The translations under genes and the position numbers were made by a program. DNA of 6,414 nucleotides, taken from contig JAEYIG010000010.1 in the NCBI GenBank assembly GCA_023409175.1, forward strand, positions 1 through 6,414, written 5' to 3'. Source of the DNA: Pseudomonadota bacterium. GTDB lineage: Bacteria > Pseudomonadota > Gammaproteobacteria > Burkholderiales > Burkholderiaceae_D. The notes beneath the pieces are model-generated. The model ran no database searches, was not told the origin of the DNA, and was given only the letters and a program-made list of their open reading frames with translations. Positions 4,503 through 6,414 of this stretch are shown piece by piece (within the stretch, counting starts at the first letter, position 1; each line of letters opens with the position of its first letter).

Positions 4503-6414
4503 TTGGATTCGGATTCCCCGGCTCATCTCGTTTATTCCGATGACCTCAAGGTGTATGAGGAGGATCTCGTTCGCCTGATGGGGTCGGACGGCCCTTTTGC
4601 GAAGGTCGTCGATGGCTATAACGGAAGGCCGATGCAGCTTGAGATGGCCCAGGCAATTGCGAAGGCGATTGTGCGGTGCGAGACGTTCGTCGCGGAAGCC
4701 GGGACAGGAACGGGAAAGACGTTCGCCTATCTGGTGCCTGCGCTCATGTGGGGCGGGAAGGTGATCATCTCTACCGGGACGCGCAATCTGCAGGACCAGC
4801 TTTTCCTGCGTGACATCCCGACGGTCAGGAAGGCGCTGGTGTCGCCGGTCACGGTGGCGCTTTTGAAAGGGCGTTCCAATTATGTCTGCCATTTGCATCT
4901 GGCGCGGACGGCCGAATACGGGCGCATGGCGACGAAAATGGATACGGTGTACCTGCGCGATATCGTCAAGTTCGCCCAAATGACGGATACGGGAGACAAG
5001 TCCGATCTGGCGAGCGTGCCGGAAACGGCGTCGATCTGGGGGCTGGTGACCTCGACGAAGGAAAACTGTCCCGGTGCCGAATGTCCGCATTATCAGGATT
5101 GCTTCGTCATGAAGGCACGTAAGGCGGCGCAGCAGGCAGACGTGGTGGTGGTGAACCACCATCTCTTTTTTGCCGATCTGGTCCTGAAGGATACGGGTGT
5201 CGCGGAATTGTTGCCGATGGCGAATACGGTCGTTTTTGACGAGGCGCACCAGTTGCCTGATACGGCGACGACGTTTTTCGGCGAATTCCTTTCGACCAGC
5301 CAGATCCATGAATTGTGCCGCGATACACAGGTGGAAGGCCTCTCGCAGGCGCGTGATGGGGCTGACTGGGTCGATCTGGTCGGCAGACTGGACAAGGCGT
5401 CCAAGGAATTGCGGCTGACGCTGCCGGAAGGGATGTCGCGACAGGCCGTTCACCAGATCGCCAAACAGGACAGGTTCATCGCAGCAGTCGAGACACTGGA
5501 AACCGCCTTGCGGGAGTTGAACGAACCCCTGAAAGCACAGGCACAGCGTTCCGAATTGCTGGAAACCTGCCGGATGCGCTCAGCCGAAATGGGGGCGTTC
5601 ATCCGCAAGTGGCTGGCGCTGGCAAAGGGTGAGGAAAAGACCGACGACGTGTTGTGGGTGGAGACGTTCGGCCTGTCGCTCCAGTTGCACCTGACGCCTT
5701 TGTCGATTGCGGAAGTCTTCAACAAGCAGCGGGAAGGCACGCCCCGCGCATGGATTTTCACGTCGGCGACATTGGCGATCAAGCAGGATTTCACGTATTT
5801 CTCTTCCCGGATGGGTTTGTCGGAAGCGGAATCGAAGACATGGCCGAGCCCCTTCAATTATGGCGAGCACGCTCTGCTTTACGTACCCAAAACGATGCCG
5901 TTGCCACAATCGCCGGATTATTCCGATGCCGTGATCGAGGCGGCGATGCCCCTGATCGAGGCGGCAGGCGGTGGGGCGTTTATCCTCTGTACGACGCTCA
6001 GGGCCGTGAACCGGATTGCCGAACGCCTGAGGGAGATTTTCAAGGACAAGGGATTGGCGTTCCCGTTGTTTGTGCAGGGTGAATCGGGCAAGACGGATTT
6101 GCTGGAACGGTTCCGCCGTTCGGGCAATGGCGTGCTGGTCGGTAGCCAGAGTTTCTGGGAGGGTGTCGACGTCCGGGGGGATGCCCTGTCTGTGGTTGTC
6201 GTGGACAAGCTGCCTTTTGCGCCCCCTGACGATCCTGTCCTGTCCGCCCGGATCAAGGCGCTGGAAAAGGATGGCGGCAATGGTTTCATGGATTTCCAGC
6301 TGCCGGAAGCGATCATGAGCCTGAAACAGGGAGCGGGACGCCTGATCCGTGACGAGCGGGACAAGGGTGTCCTGATGATCTGTGACCCGCGCCTGATTTC
6401 CAAGTCTTACGGCC
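4503..6414 (+). CDS. yoaA: ATP-dependent DNA helicase, YoaA/DinG type with Fe-S cluster (3' end outside window)
   Basis: This is a superfamily 2 XPD/Rad3-like 5'-3' DNA helicase. E. coli YoaA works with HolC (polymerase III chi) in repairing stalled or damaged replication forks. Numbered from TTG 4503, the motifs are: Walker A AGTGTGKT (66-73); four Fe-S cysteines C129, C189, C194 and C200 with the C-x4-C-x5-C spacing of DinG/YoaA; ADVVVVNHHLFFADL just after; DEAH (246-249) in VVFDEAHQLPD; FTSATL near 419-424; SFWEGVDVRGD from 550; QGAGRLIRDERD from 609 with the motif VI arginines. All catalytic residues looked for are present and no frameshift was seen. There is no N-terminal exonuclease domain, and length and segments fit YoaA better than exonuclease-fused DinG. 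The frame runs off the window after 637 codons; by comparison with E. coli YoaA roughly 25-30 residues are missing. Start is uncertain: TTG 4503 preferred, ATG 4434 and ATG 4578 possible. No partner gene is visible. Confidence 0.9.
   Translation, partial: MDSDSPAHLVYSDDLKVYEEDLVRLMGSDGPFAKVVDGYNGRPMQLEMAQAIAKAIVRCETFVAEAGTGTGKTFAYLVPALMWGGKVIISTGTRNLQDQLFLRDIPTVRKALVSPVTVALLKGRSNYVCHLHLARTAEYGRMATKMDTVYLRDIVKFAQMTDTGDKSDLASVPETASIWGLVTSTKENCPGAECPHYQDCFVMKARKAAQQADVVVVNHHLFFADLVLKDTGVAELLPMANTVVFDEAHQLPDTATTFFGEFLSTSQIHELCRDTQVEGLSQARDGADWVDLVGRLDKASKELRLTLPEGMSRQAVHQIAKQDRFIAAVETLETALRELNEPLKAQAQRSELLETCRMRSAEMGAFIRKWLALAKGEEKTDDVLWVETFGLSLQLHLTPLSIAEVFNKQREGTPRAWIFTSATLAIKQDFTYFSSRMGLSEAESKTWPSPFNYGEHALLYVPKTMPLPQSPDYSDAVIEAAMPLIEAAGGGAFILCTTLRAVNRIAERLREIFKDKGLAFPLFVQGESGKTDLLERFRRSGNGVLVGSQSFWEGVDVRGDALSVVVVDKLPFAPPDDPVLSARIKALEKDGGNGFMDFQLPEAIMSLKQGAGRLIRDERDKGVLMICDPRLISKSYG

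Noticed and set aside
4333..4578. Plus-strand frame of 81 codons running into the helicase gene
   Set aside because: Its end overlaps the helicase N-terminal coding region in another frame, and the product is a Arg/Ser/Phe-rich sequence without motifs.
4197..5453. Long open frame on the minus strand opposite the helicase
   Set aside because: It covers the Walker A, Fe-S and DEAH coding segments in antisense, and its product is Arg/His-rich with no family signs.
1..6414. tRNA, rRNA, CRISPR array, insertion sequence or phage genes
   Set aside because: No cloverleaf-like segments, regularly spaced repeats, transposase motifs or terminal inverted repeats with target duplications were seen on either strand.

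Overview
The window looks like ordinary chromosome from a Gram-negative bacterium, moderately GC-rich by eye (mid-50s percent, not computed). The best guess is a proteobacterium, perhaps a betaproteobacterium. This rests on a close YoaA-type helicase, an outer-membrane-type lipoprotein signal, and a GGTAAAAT-like -10 element. The genus cannot be fixed from the sequence.

Three blocks are visible. (1) Positions 1-3397, plus strand, hold a tightly packed operon: the 3' part of an ApbE flavin transferase, an RnfC-type electron-input subunit, an RnfD-type membrane subunit, and a GNAT N-acetyltransferase. The apbE/rnfC and rnfC/rnfD junctions are ATGA overlaps. Three more ATGA overlaps, through two tiny reading frames, link rnfD to the acetyltransferase. 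(2) Positions 3478-3915, minus strand, encode a small unrecognised lipoprotein that converges on the operon. It is followed by a gene-poor stretch of about 590 bases (3916-4502) with short repeats and probable divergent promoters. (3) From 4503 to the window end, plus strand, lies a YoaA/DinG-type Fe-S DNA helicase. Its 3' end is cut by the window.

The Rnf genes are the main interest. ApbE attaches FMN covalently to Rnf/Nqr-type subunits. The neighbouring RnfD, however, shows no TGAT/SGAT-like flavin attachment motif, appears to lack the periplasmic loop that carries it, and has about 60 extra C-terminal residues that look like two more membrane helices. RnfC has conserved Fe-S motifs but an altered flavin-binding loop and no recognisable GGIHP-type start. 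The order apbE-rnfC-rnfD, with rnfD last, is not one of the common Rnf orders. RnfG, E, A and B are not in the window and must lie upstream or be absent. Together this suggests a divergent Rnf-like ion-translocating or transmembrane electron-transfer complex. Its flavin-carrying partner is probably encoded upstream.
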